Part shown: piece by piece, positions 1-11,494 of the stretch
Layout of the letters: every line of letters begins with the position of its first letter
Position numbering within the stretch: position 1 is the stretch's first letter
Assembly: GCF_023806635.1 (NCBI RefSeq)
Contig: NZ_JAMTDQ010000006.1
Span: forward strand, 113,361-177,360
Direction of reading: 5' to 3'
Source of the DNA: Accumulibacter sp.
GTDB taxonomy: Bacteria > Pseudomonadota > Gammaproteobacteria > Burkholderiales > Rhodocyclaceae
DNA length: 64,000 nt
Notes under the pieces: generated by a model
What the model saw: only the letters and a program-made list of their open reading frames with translations
Database searches by the model: none
Told to the model about the DNA's origin: nothing
Translations under genes and position numbers: made by a program

Positions 1-957
1 GTAGCGCTGGAAGCGACGCCCAACGCCACGGAACTCGGCCAGCGCGGTGCTGATCGCGGCATCGGCGACACCGAGTTCACTGGCGACGGCAATCGCTGCC
101 AGCGCGTTGAGGACGTTGTGGTGACCGGGCAGATTGAGCCGTATCGGCAAGCGGCTGACACTGCCATTGACGCGCACGCAGTCGAAGTGCATCTGGCCAG
201 CGACCGCGGCGACGTTCTCGGCGTAGACGTTGGCCGCCGGATCGAGACCATAGGTGACGATCTGCTTGCTGACGAGCGGCATGATCTCGCGCACGTTCGC
301 GTCGTCGGCGCAGAGTACCGCCACGCCGTAGAACGGCAGACGCTGGATGAAGTCGACGAAGGCCTGCTTCAGCCGGCTGAAGTCGTGGCCATAGGTTTCC
401 ATGTGGTCACTGTCGATGTTGGTGACGATCGACAGGACCGGCGACAGCAGGAGGAACGACGCGTCGGATTCGTCGGCTTCGGCGACGAGGAAGTCACCCG
501 ACCCGAGGCGGGCATTGGCACCGGCCGCGTTCAGCCGACCGCCGATGACGAAGGTCGGATCCATGCCACCGGCGGCGAGGATCGAAGCCACCAGACTGGT
601 CGTCGTGGTCTTGCCATGGGTACCGGCGACGGCAATTCCCTGCTTCAGGCGCATCAGCTCAGCGAGCATCTGTGCCCGCGGCACGACCGGCACCTTGCGG
701 GCCCGCGCGGCGATGACCTCCGGATTGTCGGAGCGGACCGCCGACGAAATCACCACCGCGTCGGCCATGCTGACGTTTTCGGCGGCGTGACCGATGACGG
801 TGCGGATTCCAAGCTCGCCCAGGCGACGCGTCGTCGAGCTGTCGGCAAGATCGGAACCGCTGACCGTGAAGCCGAGATTGGACAGGACCTCCGCGATGCC
901 GCTCATGCCGGCACCACCGATACCGACGAAATGAATGCTCTTGACCTTGTGCTTCAC
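1..957 (-). CDS. murC: UDP-N-acetylmuramate--L-alanine ligase (MurC), C-terminus cut by window edge
   Basis: MurC adds L-alanine to UDP-MurNAc in the cytoplasm, the first step of peptide-stem synthesis. The 319 codons present begin [20 protein letters not shown], the usual nucleotide-binding start, and include the ATP loop GTHGKTTTT near residue 112 and the [10 protein letters not shown] segment of the central domain. The C-terminal domain (roughly 150 residues) lies outside the window. The start is GTG at 957, which overlaps the murG stop as GTGA, so translation is probably coupled. It is the last visible gene of the dcw cluster. Confidence 0.96.
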   Translation of the reverse strand, partial: MKHKVKSIHFVGIGGAGMSGIAEVLSNLGFTVSGSDLADSSTTRRLGELGIRTVIGHAAENVSMADAVVISSAVRSDNPEVIAARARKVPVVPRAQMLAELMRLKQGIAVAGTHGKTTTTSLVASILAAGGMDPTFVIGGRLNAAGANARLGSGDFLVAEADESDASFLLLSPVLSIVTNIDSDHMETYGHDFSRLKQAFVDFIQRLPFYGVAVLCADDANVREIMPLVSKQIVTYGLDPAANVYAENVAAVAGQMHFDCVRVNGSVSRLPIRLNLPGHHNVLNALAAIAVASELGVADAAISTALAEFRGVGRRFQRY

Positions 958-2009
958 TCGACAAGCTCCTCACACATCCTGGCCAGAGCGGCGGTCGCTT
1001 CCGGCCTGGCGAGCGCACGCGCCTTCTCGGCCATCGACTGCAGCTGCGCACGCGACAACTCCTGCAACTCGGCGATCGCCTCGGGGCTCAGATCACCCTG
1101 CGGCAACAGGCGGGCGGCACCGGCTGCCGAAAGGAAGCGGGCGTTGCGCGTCTGGTGGTCGTCCACCGCATGCGGAAACGGTACCAGGACGCTGGCCACA
1201 CCAACTGCGGCGAGTTCGGCGACGGTCAGCGCTCCGGCGCGGCAGATCACCAGGTCGGCCCATTCGTAGGCAGCCGCCATGTCTTCGATGAAGGCCACAC
1301 ACTGCGCCTGCACGCCCGCGGCGGCGTAGTTCTGTCGCAGCTTCTCGAGATGCCGCTCGCCGGCCTGATGGACCACCTGCGGTCGCTGGCCGGCAGCCAG
1401 CATGGCAAGGCCGCGCGGCACGACGTCATTGAGCGCCGCGGCCCCCTGGCTGCCACCGAGCACCAGCCAGCGCAGCGCGTCGGCGCGCCCGGCGAGACGC
1501 TCCGCCGGCGCGGGCAGGGAACTGACTTCCGGACGCAGGGGATTGCCTACCCAGACAGCACGCGGCAGCGCTTCCGGAAAGCCGCAGGCAACCCGCTGCG
1601 CCCAGCGGGCAAGAACCCGGTTGGCGAGGCCGGCAATCGAGTTCTGCTCGTGAATGATCAGCGGCCAGCCGGACAACGCCGCCATCAGGCCGCCCGGGAA
1701 GCTGACGTAGCCACCGAGACCAAGAACCACGTCCGGTCGCAGGCGGCGGATCTCGCGCCGCGCCTGGCAGCACGCGGCGAACAGATGGAAGGGCAGCATC
1801 AGCTTGCGCAACAGGCCCTTTCCCCGCAACGCCGCGAAGCGAACCCAGGCCATCTCGTAGCCGCGCGCCGGCACCAGCCTGGCTTCCATGCCGTCCGGAG
1901 AGCCCATCCAGACGACACGCCAGTCGCGCTGGCGCAGGAGGTCGGCCACCGCCAGGCCGGGGAAGACATGGCCACCGGTACCGCCAGCCATGACCAGCAA
2001 GGTTCTCAC
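954..2009 (-). CDS. murG: UDP-GlcNAc:lipid I N-acetylglucosaminyltransferase (MurG)
   Basis: MurG makes lipid II by moving GlcNAc from UDP-GlcNAc onto lipid I at the inner face of the membrane. The 351-residue product has the GT28 N-terminal loop [11 protein letters not shown] (residues 8-18), HEQNSIAG (120-127) and GGSQGA (185-190), all typical of the family. The start is GTG at 2009, overlapping the ftsW stop by 4 nt (GTGA). A longer open frame continues upstream but only reads through ftsW in another frame, so it was trimmed. Confidence 0.97.
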   Translation of the reverse strand: MRTLLVMAGGTGGHVFPGLAVADLLRQRDWRVVWMGSPDGMEARLVPARGYEMAWVRFAALRGKGLLRKLMLPFHLFAACCQARREIRRLRPDVVLGLGGYVSFPGGLMAALSGWPLIIHEQNSIAGLANRVLARWAQRVACGFPEALPRAVWVGNPLRPEVSSLPAPAERLAGRADALRWLVLGGSQGAAALNDVVPRGLAMLAAGQRPQVVHQAGERHLEKLRQNYAAAGVQAQCVAFIEDMAAAYEWADLVICRAGALTVAELAAVGVASVLVPFPHAVDDHQTRNARFLSAAGAARLLPQGDLSPEAIAELQELSRAQLQSMAEKARALARPEATAALARMCEELVE

Positions 2010-3166
2010 AGCTTCGCTCCACGCATCAGCTGACGATTCTCCCAATCGATCCGCATGAGCACGGCGAGTGCCACGCAATTGGCCAGGATGCCCGAGCCGC
2101 CGAAACTCATCAGCGGCAGGGTGAGGCCCTTGGTCGGCAGCACACCCATGTTGACCCCCATGTTGATGAACGCCTGCACACCGAGCCAGACGCCGACCCC
2201 TTGCGCCACCAGCGCCGAGTAGTAGCGCTCGAGCGCCACCGCCTGTCGGCCAATGGCGAAGGCGCGCTGGATCAGCAGGCTGAAGAGCAGGATGACGACC
2301 AGTACGCCGACAAAGCCAAGCTCTTCGGCGATCACCGCCAGCAGGAAGTCGGTATGGGCCTCGGGCAGGTAGAACAGCTTTTCGACGCTCGCACCAAGCC
2401 CGACGCCGAAGAGTTCGCCGCGACCGAAGGCGATCAATGCGTGCGACAGCTGGTAACCGCGACCGAAGGCATCGGCCCACGGATCCATGAAGCCGAAGAT
2501 GCGGTCGCGGCGATAGGGAGAGACGATGATCAGGGCGGCAAAGGCAACCGCCAGGACGATGATCAGGATGACGAAGAGACGCGCCCGCATGCCGCCGAGG
2601 AAGAGGATCGCCATGGCGATCGAGATGATGACGACGAAGGCGCCGAAATCCGGTTCCTTCAGCAGCAGCACGCCGACCGCGACCATGGCGCTCGCCAGGG
2701 GCAGGAAGGCCTTTTTCAGGTCGTGCATGTACGGCATCTTGCGCGCCGTGTAGTCGGCGGCGTAGAGCACCGCGAACAGCTTCATCAGCTCGGAAGGTTG
2801 CAGGTTGATCAGCCCGAGTGAGAGCCAGCGGCGCGCACCGTTGACTTCGCGACCGATGCCCGGAACCAGCACGAGCGCCAGCATCACGAAGCCGATGACG
2901 AAGAGCCACGGCGACCAACGCTGCCAGGTCGCCATCGGCACCTGGAAGGCCATGCCGGCGGCGACCAGTGCCAGGATCAGGAAGACACCGTGGCGGATCA
3001 GGAAGTAGCTGGACTGGTTGCCGGTCTGGCGGGCCGCCTCGGCGGTCGCCATCGACGCCGAGTAGACCATGACCATGCCGATCACCAGCAGGACCAACGT
3101 GCTCCAGAGGAGCGCCAGATCGATCTCCGATGGCAGACGACGCGGTCGATCCAGGGTACGCAACAT
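2006..3166 (-). CDS. ftsW: SEDS glycosyltransferase FtsW of the divisome
   Basis: FtsW is the septal peptidoglycan polymerase that works with FtsI. The 386-residue product is a multi-pass membrane protein of about ten hydrophobic segments with SEDS hallmarks: [18 protein letters not shown], and the C-terminal block [21 protein letters not shown]. The ATG at 3166 overlaps the murD stop by one base (TGATG). An in-frame upstream extension of 63 codons lies inside murD and is rejected. Confidence 0.97.
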   Translation of the reverse strand: MLRTLDRPRRLPSEIDLALLWSTLVLLVIGMVMVYSASMATAEAARQTGNQSSYFLIRHGVFLILALVAAGMAFQVPMATWQRWSPWLFVIGFVMLALVLVPGIGREVNGARRWLSLGLINLQPSELMKLFAVLYAADYTARKMPYMHDLKKAFLPLASAMVAVGVLLLKEPDFGAFVVIISIAMAILFLGGMRARLFVILIIVLAVAFAALIIVSPYRRDRIFGFMDPWADAFGRGYQLSHALIAFGRGELFGVGLGASVEKLFYLPEAHTDFLLAVIAEELGFVGVLVVILLFSLLIQRAFAIGRQAVALERYYSALVAQGVGVWLGVQAFINMGVNMGVLPTKGLTLPLMSFGGSGILANCVALAVLMRIDWENRQLMRGAKL

Positions 3167-4533
3167 CAGGCAGCCTCCCTTTCGATGCCGCGCACGGCGT
3201 CTACGAAGACGCTCGCCCGGTGCGCATAGTCGCGATACATGTCCATGCTGGCGCAGGCCGGCGAAAGCAGCACGGCATCGCCGGGATGCGCCTGGCCGGC
3301 GCACCAGAGCACGGCCTCGGTCATGTCGGCGCAGTGACGCAGCGGCAGCGGGCATCCGTGCAGGACCGCGGCGATGGCCGCGGCATCACGACCGATCAGC
3401 GCCACCGCGCGGGCATGGCGGGCGATGGCTTCGCGCAACGGGCTGAAATCCTGCCCCTTGCCGTCGCCGCCGAGAATGATCACCACCGGGCGACCGAGCC
3501 CTTCGACGGCCGCCAGGGTCGCACCGACGTTGGTCCCCTTGGAGTCGTCGTAGTAGGCGACGCCCTTGATCTCGGCCACCCACTCGAGACGATGGGCGAG
3601 GCCGCCGAAGGCGGCCAGAGCCGGCAGCAGCTGACGCGGATCGATGCCGATCGCCTCGCACAGTGCCAGAGCCGCCATCGCGTTGGCAACGTTGTGCCGG
3701 CCGGCCAGACGCAGGTCGGCGGTGGCGATCAGCCTTTCACTTCCGCGCACGATCCACCCCTCCTCGACACCATAGTCGGCAGGGCGGGGGGGTGGGCCGA
3801 AGCCGAAGGTGACCGTCGCCCGGCCCGGCGGCACGGCTGCCAGGCTCAGCGGATCGTCGCGATTGAGCACCGCGGCACCCCGCCCCTGAAAGATGCGCGC
3901 CTTGCTGGCGGCGTAGCTCGCCATGCCGCTGTAACGATCGAGGTGATCCTCGCTGACGTTGAGGACGGTGGCGGCGTCGGCATCGAGGCTGTAAGTCGTC
4001 TCGAGCTGAAAACTGGACAGCTCGAGAACCCAGGTGTCCGGCATGCGAGCACACTCGACGGCCGCGAGCAGGGCCGTCAGCGCCGCCGGGCCGATGTTGC
4101 CAGCGACAGCCGTGGCGCGCCCGGCAGCTCGGCAGAGCGCGCCGGTGAGCGCGGTGGTGGTGGTCTTGCCGTTGCTGCCGGTGATTGCGATCAGCCGTGC
4201 CGCAGGGCTCGACTGCCGCAGAGCAGAGGCAAAGAGCTCGATCTCCGAGACCACCGGCACACCGCGCGCCATCGCTTCGCCGATCAGCGGCTCGGCGACC
4301 GGGACGCCCGGTGACAGGGCGATCAGCTCGACACCGGCCAGCGCTTCGCGCTGCAGCGGACCGGCGAACAACGGTGCGTCGGGAACGATCGCGCGCAGCA
4401 GGTCCACGTGGGGTGGTACCTGGCGGGTATCTGCCACCCGCAGCCGCACGCCCTGACGCGCCAGCCACCGGACCATCGCCAGGCCGCTTTCGCCAAGACC
4501 GACCACGAGTGTCGATTTCCCCTGCAGTTCCAT
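3166..4533 (-). CDS. murD: UDP-N-acetylmuramoyl-L-alanine--D-glutamate ligase (MurD)
   Basis: MurD adds D-glutamate to UDP-MurNAc-L-Ala. The 455-residue product starts [19 protein letters not shown], has the ATP loop [11 protein letters not shown] (117-127), the central-domain segment [10 protein letters not shown], and the C-terminal [11 protein letters not shown] block. Length is normal for the family. It lies between mraY (13 nt gap) and ftsW (1 nt overlap) on one presumed transcript. Confidence 0.97.
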   Translation of the reverse strand: MELQGKSTLVVGLGESGLAMVRWLARQGVRLRVADTRQVPPHVDLLRAIVPDAPLFAGPLQREALAGVELIALSPGVPVAEPLIGEAMARGVPVVSEIELFASALRQSSPAARLIAITGSNGKTTTTALTGALCRAAGRATAVAGNIGPAALTALLAAVECARMPDTWVLELSSFQLETTYSLDADAATVLNVSEDHLDRYSGMASYAASKARIFQGRGAAVLNRDDPLSLAAVPPGRATVTFGFGPPPRPADYGVEEGWIVRGSERLIATADLRLAGRHNVANAMAALALCEAIGIDPRQLLPALAAFGGLAHRLEWVAEIKGVAYYDDSKGTNVGATLAAVEGLGRPVVIILGGDGKGQDFSPLREAIARHARAVALIGRDAAAIAAVLHGCPLPLRHCADMTEAVLWCAGQAHPGDAVLLSPACASMDMYRDYAHRASVFVDAVRGIEREAA

Positions 4534-4546
4534 GTTCAGCGGGCCC

Positions 4547-5635
4547 TCACCGGAGTTTCAGGGTGGACAGACCGGCCAGCACCAGCATGATGGTGATGAT
4601 CCAGAAGCGAACGACGACCTGTGTCTCCTTCCAGCCGCCCAGCTCGAAGTGATGATGCAGCGGTGCCATGCGGAAGATGCGACGGCCGCCGGTCATCTTG
4701 TAGAAGAGCACCTGCGCCGCCACCGAAAGGGTCTCGGCGACGAAGACACCGCCCATGATCGCCAGCACGATCTCCTGCCGCACGATGATGGCGACCGTCC
4801 CGAGCGCGGCGCCGAGCGCCAGCGCGCCGACATCACCCATGAATACCTCGGCCGGGTAGGCGTTGAACCAGAGGAAGCCGAGTCCGGCGCCGGCAATTGC
4901 GCCGAGCAGGATCGCCAGCTCACCGGCGCCCGGGATGTACGGCAGCAGCAGGTACTTGGCATAGACCGCATTGCCGGCGACGTAGGCGAATATCGCCAGG
5001 GCGGCGGCGATCATCACCGTCGGCATGATCGCCAGGCCGTCGAGGCCATCGGTCAGGTTGACGGCGTTGCTGGTGCCGACGACGACGAGATAGCTGAGAA
5101 CGACGAAGCCGAGCAGCCCGAGTGGATAGGCGACGGTCTTGAAGAAGGGGACGATGAGCTCGAGCTGCGCCGGTCCACTGGCTGTCAGCGCAAGGTAGAG
5201 CGCGACCATGAGGCCGAGCGCCGACTGCCAGAAGTACTTCCAGCGCGCCGCCAGCCCGCGTGGATTGCGATGCACCACCTTCTGCCAGTCGTCATACCAG
5301 CCAATGCTGCCGAAACCGATGGTGACGAGCAGCACGACCCAGACGTAACGGTTGCTGAGGTCACCCCAGAGCAGCGTCGTGATCAGGATCGCGATCAGGA
5401 TCAGGGCGCCACCCATGGTTGGCGTTCCAGACTTCAGGAGGTGCGTCTGCGGACCGTCGTTGCGCACCGCCTGACCGATCTTCTTTGCCGCCAGCCAGCG
5501 GATCAGTCGCGGACCGGCGATGAAGGAGATGATCAGCGCGGTCATTGCCGCCAGCACCGTCCGCAGGGTGATGTAGCCGAAGACGTTGAAGGCCCGCACG
5601 TCCTGTGCCAGCCACTGCGACAGCCAGAGCAGCAT
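4547..5635 (-). CDS. mraY: Phospho-N-acetylmuramoyl-pentapeptide transferase (MraY)
   Basis: MraY transfers phospho-MurNAc-pentapeptide to undecaprenyl phosphate to give lipid I in the inner membrane. The 362-residue protein has about ten membrane segments and the family motifs: DDWQK near residue 115, [13 protein letters not shown] in the middle, and [11 protein letters not shown] near the C-terminus. Its ATG overlaps the murF stop by one base. Confidence 0.97.
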   Translation of the reverse strand: MLLWLSQWLAQDVRAFNVFGYITLRTVLAAMTALIISFIAGPRLIRWLAAKKIGQAVRNDGPQTHLLKSGTPTMGGALILIAILITTLLWGDLSNRYVWVVLLVTIGFGSIGWYDDWQKVVHRNPRGLAARWKYFWQSALGLMVALYLALTASGPAQLELIVPFFKTVAYPLGLLGFVVLSYLVVVGTSNAVNLTDGLDGLAIMPTVMIAAALAIFAYVAGNAVYAKYLLLPYIPGAGELAILLGAIAGAGLGFLWFNAYPAEVFMGDVGALALGAALGTVAIIVRQEIVLAIMGGVFVAETLSVAAQVLFYKMTGGRRIFRMAPLHHHFELGGWKETQVVVRFWIITIMLVLAGLSTLKLR

Positions 5636-7014
5636 CAGACGCCCTCCCCGGCTGGCGCACAGATCGCCTCGACCACCCGCTCCATGCGCATGAAGCGCGA
5701 ACCCTTGACGAGCACGGTCGTATCCGGCCCGATCTCGCCAACCAGCGCTTCGATGAGTTCCGCGAGGTGGAGGAAGTGCTCGCCGCCGCTACCGAAGTTG
5801 TGCGCGGCGAGGGCGCTCGCCTCGCCGAGGGCGAGGAGACGGTCGATGCCCTGGCTCTTCGCATAGCCGCCGATCTCGTCGTGAAACTGGCCGCTCATCT
5901 CGCCGATCTCGCCCATGTCACCCAGCACCAGGATCTTGCGGCCGACTGTCGCCGCGAGAACTTCGATGCCGGCGCGTACCGAGTCGGGGTTGGCGTTGTA
6001 GGTGTCGTCCAGGAGCTGCGCGCCGTGCATGGCCCGACGCAGCTGCAACCGCCCCTTGAGGCCGCGGAAGCGGTTCAGGCCGGCCTGCACGGTTGCCAGC
6101 GGGATACCGGCAGCCAGCGCGGCGGCGGCGGCGGCAAGGGCGTTGCGTGCGTTGTGCCGGCCGGGCAACGACAGCGTGACCTCGGTCTCGTCGCCACCGC
6201 AGGCGAGCAGCAGGCGATTCTCGAGGCCATGCAACGCAACCCTGCCGCTGACGTCGGCGGCCTGCTCGAAGCCAAAGGTCGTCCGACGCAGGCCCTGGCT
6301 CTGCTGCCGCCAGAGATCGGCCCAAGGATCGTCGGCGCAGAACACTGCGACGCCGTTCTCGTCCAGCCCGGAATAGATGGTGCCCTTCTCGCGGGCGATC
6401 GCTTCGACCGAGCCCATGCCGGCGAGATGGGCTCGCTGCGCGTTTGTCACGATGGCGATGCCTGGGCGGGCGATTCCCGCCAGGTAGGCGATCTCGCCCG
6501 GGTGATTCATTCCCATCTCGACGATCGCCGCACGATGGCCTTCATGCAGGCGCAGCAGGGTCAGCGGCAGGCCGATGTCGTTGTTGTAGTTCCCCTGGGT
6601 GGAGAGCACGGCATCACCGTATGCCGCCCGCAGGATGCTGGCGATCATCTCCTTGGTCGTCGTCTTGCCGTTGCTGCCAGTGACGGCGATCAGCGGCAAG
6701 GTGAAGCGACTGCGCCAGTCGGCCGCCAGCGCGCCCAGCGAGAGCCTGGTCTCGGCGACGACGACCAGCGGCAACCCGCTCGAGCGCAGCTGCGCGGCGG
6801 CGTCAGCGGCGACGACGGCCGCGGCGGCGCCGCGTTCCTGTGCCACTGCGAGGTAGTGGTGACCATCGAAGTGGTCCCCGCGCAGGGCGACGAAGAGATC
6901 ACCGGCGGCGATGGTTCGGCTGTCGGTCGACACGCCGCTGAAGCTGCGGTTGTCGCCGACGAGGACACCCGCCGTCGCCCGTGCCGCCGCCAGCAGGTCC
7001 ATCATGTCGCTCAT
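5635..7014 (-). CDS. murF: UDP-MurNAc-tripeptide--D-alanyl-D-alanine ligase (MurF)
   Basis: MurF attaches D-Ala-D-Ala to complete the pentapeptide precursor. The 459-residue product shows [16 protein letters not shown] at residues 29-44, the ATP loop [13 protein letters not shown] (111-123), the [15 protein letters not shown] segment typical of MurF, and YNANPDS in the C-terminal domain. The ATG at 7014 overlaps the murE stop by 4 nt. Confidence 0.96.
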   Translation of the reverse strand: MSDMMDLLAAARATAGVLVGDNRSFSGVSTDSRTIAAGDLFVALRGDHFDGHHYLAVAQERGAAAAVVAADAAAQLRSSGLPLVVVAETRLSLGALAADWRSRFTLPLIAVTGSNGKTTTKEMIASILRAAYGDAVLSTQGNYNNDIGLPLTLLRLHEGHRAAIVEMGMNHPGEIAYLAGIARPGIAIVTNAQRAHLAGMGSVEAIAREKGTIYSGLDENGVAVFCADDPWADLWRQQSQGLRRTTFGFEQAADVSGRVALHGLENRLLLACGGDETEVTLSLPGRHNARNALAAAAAALAAGIPLATVQAGLNRFRGLKGRLQLRRAMHGAQLLDDTYNANPDSVRAGIEVLAATVGRKILVLGDMGEIGEMSGQFHDEIGGYAKSQGIDRLLALGEASALAAHNFGSGGEHFLHLAELIEALVGEIGPDTTVLVKGSRFMRMERVVEAICAPAGEGV

Positions 7015-8519
7015 CGATGCAACTCCTGGCGCGCGAGGAGTGCGGTACGCGCCTGCGCGACGTCGGAGAACGGCCGGCGCACGCCGCCGATCTCCTGGTA
7101 CGGCTCGTGGCCCTTGCCCGCGATCAACACCACTTCCGCAGGATGTGCCGAGAGAATCGTGCGCCGGATCGCTTCACCACGGTCGGCTATGACCTCGGCG
7201 GCCGGAGCGGCAACGCCGATCTGCGCGATGATCGCCTGCGGGTCCTCGCTGCGCGGATTGTCGCTCGTCAAGACGACGCGATCGGCACAGCGCTGGGCGA
7301 CCTCGCCCATCAGCGGTCGCTTGCCGGGATCGCGATCGCCACCGCAGCCGAAGACGGTCGTCAGGCCGGCACCGCGCGCCGTGGCGACGGGTCGCAGCGC
7401 GCGCAAGGCGTTCTCGAGGGCATCCGGCGTATGCGCATAGTCGACCACGACCAGCGGCTGCGCGTCACCGCCCACCTTCTCGAGGCGCCCGGGCGGTGGT
7501 TGCACGCCGGCGAAGCGCTCCGCAACCTCTCGCGGCGTCAGCCCGGCATCGAGCAGGACGGCGGCCACCGCCAGCAGATTGGCGACGTTGTAGCGACCGA
7601 GCAGCGCCGTCTCGACCAGGGCGCGACCGCCGGGCGCACAGAGCCGGAAGCGCAGGCCGGCGATCGTCTGCTCGACGTCCTCGGCACTGATCGTCCCCTG
7701 CCGGTCGCTGCCGCCGCCCTCCTGCGTATACGCGACCACCTTGCTGGCGGTCGTCATGCTGGCCAACTCACGCCCGAAGGGGTCGTCGACATTGCACACC
7801 GCCAGTCGCAGGCGTGGCCAGGTAAACAACTTGGCCTTGGCTGCCGCATAGGCCGCCATGCTGCCGTGATAGTCGAGGTGATCGCGGGTGAAGTTGGTGA
7901 ACACCGCCACGTCCACCCGGGCGCCGTCGAGGCGGCCTTCGGCCAGACCGATCGAACTCGCCTCGAGCGCGCATGCCTGCACGTCGTCGGACGCATAGCC
8001 GGCGAGACAGCGCGCCAGCGTCGTCGCCTCGGGCGTCGTGTAACCGGTGTCTGCCAGCCGCCCCGGCAAGCCGGCGCCGAGTGTCCCGATGATCGCGCAG
8101 GAGCGCGGATGAGTGGCGCCGATCCACTGCGTGACGCTGGTCTTGCCGTTGGTTCCGGTGACGGCGATGAGCGACAGGCGCTCGCTCGGGCGACCATGGA
8201 CGGCATGCGCGAGAGGTCCGCGCAGCCCGCGCAGCCCGCTGACGGGCACACCGGGGACAAGCCGGTCGCCACACCACGGGAAGGCATCCGCACGCTCGTC
8301 ACCCGCTTCCCAGAGGACAGCCTCGGCACCACGGGCAATCGCGTCGGCGATGAACTGGCGGCCGTCGACGCGATCGCCGGCGCAGGCGAGAAACAGGTCC
8401 CCCGGCCTGAGCTGCCGGCTGTCGTCAGTTGCGCCATGCGCGACGACGCCAAGCAGCGACAGCCGCTGCAGGATCTCGGCGACCGCTTCGCTGGCGCCGT
8501 GACTGGCCGGAGTGATCAC
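7011..8519 (-). CDS. murE: UDP-MurNAc-L-Ala-D-Glu--meso-diaminopimelate ligase (MurE)
   Basis: MurE adds the third stem residue. The 502-residue product has TDDSRQLRPGDLFLA near the N-terminus, the ATP loop TGTNGKTSVT (121-130), and DNPR near residue 420. DNPR is the signature of meso-diaminopimelate-adding enzymes rather than lysine-adding ones, as expected for a Gram-negative wall. It overlaps both ftsI and murF by 4 nt. Confidence 0.96.
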   Translation of the reverse strand: MITPASHGASEAVAEILQRLSLLGVVAHGATDDSRQLRPGDLFLACAGDRVDGRQFIADAIARGAEAVLWEAGDERADAFPWCGDRLVPGVPVSGLRGLRGPLAHAVHGRPSERLSLIAVTGTNGKTSVTQWIGATHPRSCAIIGTLGAGLPGRLADTGYTTPEATTLARCLAGYASDDVQACALEASSIGLAEGRLDGARVDVAVFTNFTRDHLDYHGSMAAYAAAKAKLFTWPRLRLAVCNVDDPFGRELASMTTASKVVAYTQEGGGSDRQGTISAEDVEQTIAGLRFRLCAPGGRALVETALLGRYNVANLLAVAAVLLDAGLTPREVAERFAGVQPPPGRLEKVGGDAQPLVVVDYAHTPDALENALRALRPVATARGAGLTTVFGCGGDRDPGKRPLMGEVAQRCADRVVLTSDNPRSEDPQAIIAQIGVAAPAAEVIADRGEAIRRTILSAHPAEVVLIAGKGHEPYQEIGGVRRPFSDVAQARTALLARQELHR

Positions 8520-10267
8520 AGGCGAGCCTTCGGCAGCGGTGGCTTTGGCGTCTCGGCGACGACCAGTGGCGCGTCGGGTGAAATCCCCAGCGTGCGCAGC
8601 GAGCTTCCCATGACCGACGCGAAGACCGGCGCCGCGACCTCGCCACCATAATGCTTGCCAGCGCTCGGCTCATCGATCATGACGGCGACGATCAGGCGGG
8701 GATCGGACACAGGTGCAAATCCGACGAAGGACGAGACGTACTTGTTGGCATAGCGTCCGGCTACCAGCTTGTGCGCCGTGCCGGTCTTGCCGGCAACGCG
8801 ATAGCCGGGAATCTGCGCCTTCGGTGCGGTGCCACCCGGCTGCACCGCCATCTCTAGCATCATCCGGACCTCGCGCGCGGTCTTGGCGCTGAACACCGCC
8901 GCGCCGCTGGCTACCGCGGAATCGACCCGGGTCAGGGAGAGCGGGACCAGGTCGCCGTCACGGGCGAAGACCGAGTAGGCCCGCGCCAGCTGGATCAGCG
9001 ACACCGAAATCCCGTGCCCGTACGACATGGTGGCCTGCTCGATCGGCCGCCAGCTCTTCCAGGGACGAACGCGCCCGGTGACTTCTCCCGGAAATCCGAG
9101 GCGGGGCGCCTGGCCGAATCCGACGTCGTCGAACATCTGCCACATCGTCTGCGATGGCAGCATTGCCGCGATCTTGGCGGCACCGACGTTGGACGACTTC
9201 TGAATCACCTGGGCAACGCTCAGCGCACCATGCGGATGGGCGTCGGCAATCGTCGCGTTGCCAATCGTCAGGCGGCCTGGAGCGCAGTTGATGATCGTCT
9301 CCGAACGGACCTTGCCCGTTTCGAGACCGAGGGCGATCGTGAATGGCTTGAGCGTCGAGCCAGGTTCGAAAGTGTCGGTCAACGCGCGGTTGCGCAACTG
9401 CGCACCCGACAGCGACTCGCGATTGTTCGGGTTGTAGGTCGGCCAGTTGGCGAGGGCGACGATCTCGCCGGTACGCGCATCGATCACCACCACCCCACCC
9501 GCCTTGGCATTCTGGTCGCTGATCGCCTGCTTGAGGTGGCTGTACGCCAGGTACTGGATCTTCGAGTCGAGCGCCAGTCGGACTTCCTTGCCGTCCTGAG
9601 GCTGCTTGATCGAGCCGACGTCCTCGACGATCTGGCCGCGGCGATCCTTGATGACGCTGCGGCTTCCCGGCTGACCGAGCAACTGGCCGTGGAATGCCAG
9701 TTCGACACCCTCGAGCCCGCGGTCGTCCACGCCGGTGAAGCCGACCATGTGCGCGGTCATCTCGCCGGTTGGATAGAAGCGGCGGTACTCCTTGTCCTGG
9801 CCGATGCCGGGGAGCTTGAGGGCTGCCACACGCTCGGCCACCGCGGGCGGAATCTGCCGCCGCAGGAAGACGAAGGTCTTTTCGGTGTCGAGCTTCTGTG
9901 CCAGCTGCCGCGGGTTCATCTCGAGCACCGACGCCAGCTCGACGATCTGTTCCGGAGTCAGTCGCGCGACCTGCGGCACGGCCCAGATCGACTTCATCGG
10001 CGTCGATATCGCCAGCACGTCGCCATGACGGTCGGCGATGCGCCCGCGCGAGGCACTGATCTCGATGTCGCGCCGATAGCGGGACTCACCCTTCTCCTGC
10101 AGGAAGTCGTTGTTGAGCACCTGCAGATAAAAGGCGCGGCCGATCAGGACGACGAATGAGCCGATGATCAGCAGGCCGAGGAGGCGCGAGCGCCAGGTCG
10201 GCAAACGCATCTGCAACAACGGATTCTCGGCGAACTTGTGCGCCACCTTCCCCTTGAAACGCATCAT
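8516..10267 (-). CDS. ftsI: Septal transpeptidase FtsI (PBP3)
   Basis: FtsI is the class B penicillin-binding protein that cross-links septal wall as the partner of FtsW. The 583-residue protein has one N-terminal membrane anchor (about residues 28-50), a dimerisation domain starting ISASRGRIADRHG, and the three catalytic motifs: S304-T-L-K307 with the nucleophilic serine, SSN at 358-360, and KTG at 494-496. The ATG overlaps the ftsL stop (ATGA). A second ATG follows immediately and could also serve. Confidence 0.97.
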   Translation of the reverse strand: MMRFKGKVAHKFAENPLLQMRLPTWRSRLLGLLIIGSFVVLIGRAFYLQVLNNDFLQEKGESRYRRDIEISASRGRIADRHGDVLAISTPMKSIWAVPQVARLTPEQIVELASVLEMNPRQLAQKLDTEKTFVFLRRQIPPAVAERVAALKLPGIGQDKEYRRFYPTGEMTAHMVGFTGVDDRGLEGVELAFHGQLLGQPGSRSVIKDRRGQIVEDVGSIKQPQDGKEVRLALDSKIQYLAYSHLKQAISDQNAKAGGVVVIDARTGEIVALANWPTYNPNNRESLSGAQLRNRALTDTFEPGSTLKPFTIALGLETGKVRSETIINCAPGRLTIGNATIADAHPHGALSVAQVIQKSSNVGAAKIAAMLPSQTMWQMFDDVGFGQAPRLGFPGEVTGRVRPWKSWRPIEQATMSYGHGISVSLIQLARAYSVFARDGDLVPLSLTRVDSAVASGAAVFSAKTAREVRMMLEMAVQPGGTAPKAQIPGYRVAGKTGTAHKLVAGRYANKYVSSFVGFAPVSDPRLIVAVMIDEPSAGKHYGGEVAAPVFASVMGSSLRTLGISPDAPLVVAETPKPPLPKARL

Positions 10268-10542
10268 CTGGACGATCCCCCGGCGGGTGCGGCGGCGATC
10301 ACCCGGGACGACTCGGGCGTGCTCATCCTCAGCTTGTCGCGCGCGATTTTCTCGATCCGCGGCGCCGCGCCCCAGGTCGAGAGTTCCAACTGCAATTGTC
10401 CATGCTCGACCTCGAGCTGCCGCGCGTGTTCCTGCTCGGCCTCGAGCGCCATGAAGATCCTGCGTGCCTTGTGCTGCGAAGTGACCACGCCAAGACTGCA
10501 GAGCACCATGACGAGCAACAGGAGGACGTTCAGACGAACCAT
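10264..10542 (-). CDS. ftsL: Cell division protein FtsL
   Basis: FtsL is a small bitopic divisome protein that pairs with FtsB through a coiled coil. The 92-residue product has a short N-terminus, one membrane helix (about residues 4-21) and a periplasmic helix rich in Glu, Gln and Leu (about 28-58). Sequence similarity among FtsL proteins is low, so the call rests on this architecture and on its position between rsmH (1 nt gap) and ftsI. Confidence 0.9.
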   Translation of the reverse strand: MVRLNVLLLLVMVLCSLGVVTSQHKARRIFMALEAEQEHARQLEVEHGQLQLELSTWGAAPRIEKIARDKLRMSTPESSRVIAAAPAGGSSR

Positions 10543-10543
10543 T

Positions 10544-11494
10544 TCAGGCGGCCTTCAAGGCAATCTTTTCCGCTACCCGCATGACGGCACTGCGCGCGCG
10601 GGGATTGCTGGCCACCTCGGCGGCGCTCGCCCGGACCGGCTTGCCCACCAGACGCAGCCGCGGCTGCGGCAGCTCGGCGGCGCGCAGCGGCAGTCTCTTC
10701 GGCGCCTCGTCCGGCGCCGCCTGCGAACGCATGAAACGCTTGACGATGCGGTCTTCGAGCGAGTGGAAGCTGATCACCACCAGACGACCGCCGCACTTGA
10801 GGACGGCCATCGCCTGCGGCAGGACTAACGCGAGCTGCTCGAGCTCTTGATTGATATGAATCCGTAGAGCTTGAAAGGTACGCGTCGCCGCATCCTGGCC
10901 GGGCTCACGGGTGCGCACGGTCGCGCGTACGAGCGCGGCGAGCTCCCCCGTGGTTGCAAGAGGCCGCTCTCCCCGAGCAGCCACAATCTTCTTTGCAATC
11001 TGGAAAGCAAACCGTTCTTCACCATAGCTCCTGATTACCTCCGTGATCTCCTGCACGCTGGCCCGCAGGAGCCACTGTGCCGCCGTTTCGCCCTCTGTCG
11101 TGTCCATCCGCATGTCCAGCGGTGCGTCGTGGCGAAAACTGAAACCGCGCTCGCCCTGATCGAGTTGCGGCGAGGACACGCCGACGTCGAGCAAAACGCC
11201 GTCGACGCCTTCGTCCACTGCGAACTCCTCCTGGCGCAGGGCTTCGAGGAGATCACCAAAGCACTGGTGCCGAACCAGCAAGCGCCGGTCGCCGATCGCC
11301 GATGCAGCGGCTACCGCCTGCGGATCGCGGTCGATGGCCAGCAGGCGGCCCTCCGGCCCGAGCCGTTCGAGGATCGCCAGCGAATGCCCACCGCGGCCGA
11401 AAGTGCCGTCGATGTATCTGCCTGCGGACTGGATTCTCAGCGCCTCGACCGCCTCCCGCAACAGGACGGTCTGATGCTGCAGCGGTGCGCTCAC
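10544..11494 (-). CDS. rsmH: 16S rRNA (cytosine1402-N4)-methyltransferase RsmH
   Basis: RsmH (MraW) methylates C1402 in the ribosomal P site using S-adenosylmethionine. The 316-residue product begins [19 protein letters not shown] and contains [12 protein letters not shown], the AdoMet site, [15 protein letters not shown], and [13 protein letters not shown] near the C-terminus, all characteristic. The start is GTG at 11494, overlapping the mraZ stop (GTGA). Confidence 0.97.
   Translation of the reverse strand: MSAPLQHQTVLLREAVEALRIQSAGRYIDGTFGRGGHSLAILERLGPEGRLLAIDRDPQAVAAASAIGDRRLLVRHQCFGDLLEALRQEEFAVDEGVDGVLLDVGVSSPQLDQGERGFSFRHDAPLDMRMDTTEGETAAQWLLRASVQEITEVIRSYGEERFAFQIAKKIVAARGERPLATTGELAALVRATVRTREPGQDAATRTFQALRIHINQELEQLALVLPQAMAVLKCGGRLVVISFHSLEDRIVKRFMRSQAAPDEAPKRLPLRAAELPQPRLRLVGKPVRASAAEVASNPRARSAVMRVAEKIALKAA

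Noticed and set aside
954-2918. Long minus-strand frame suggesting an ftsW-murG fusion
   Set aside because: The upstream half reads ftsW in the wrong frame; real FtsW ends at 2006 and MurG starts at GTG 2009.
5605-7440. 611-codon plus-strand open frame opposite murF and murE
   Set aside because: It is the antisense of conserved mur genes in GC-rich DNA; composition is Arg/Asp/His-rich and no family is seen.
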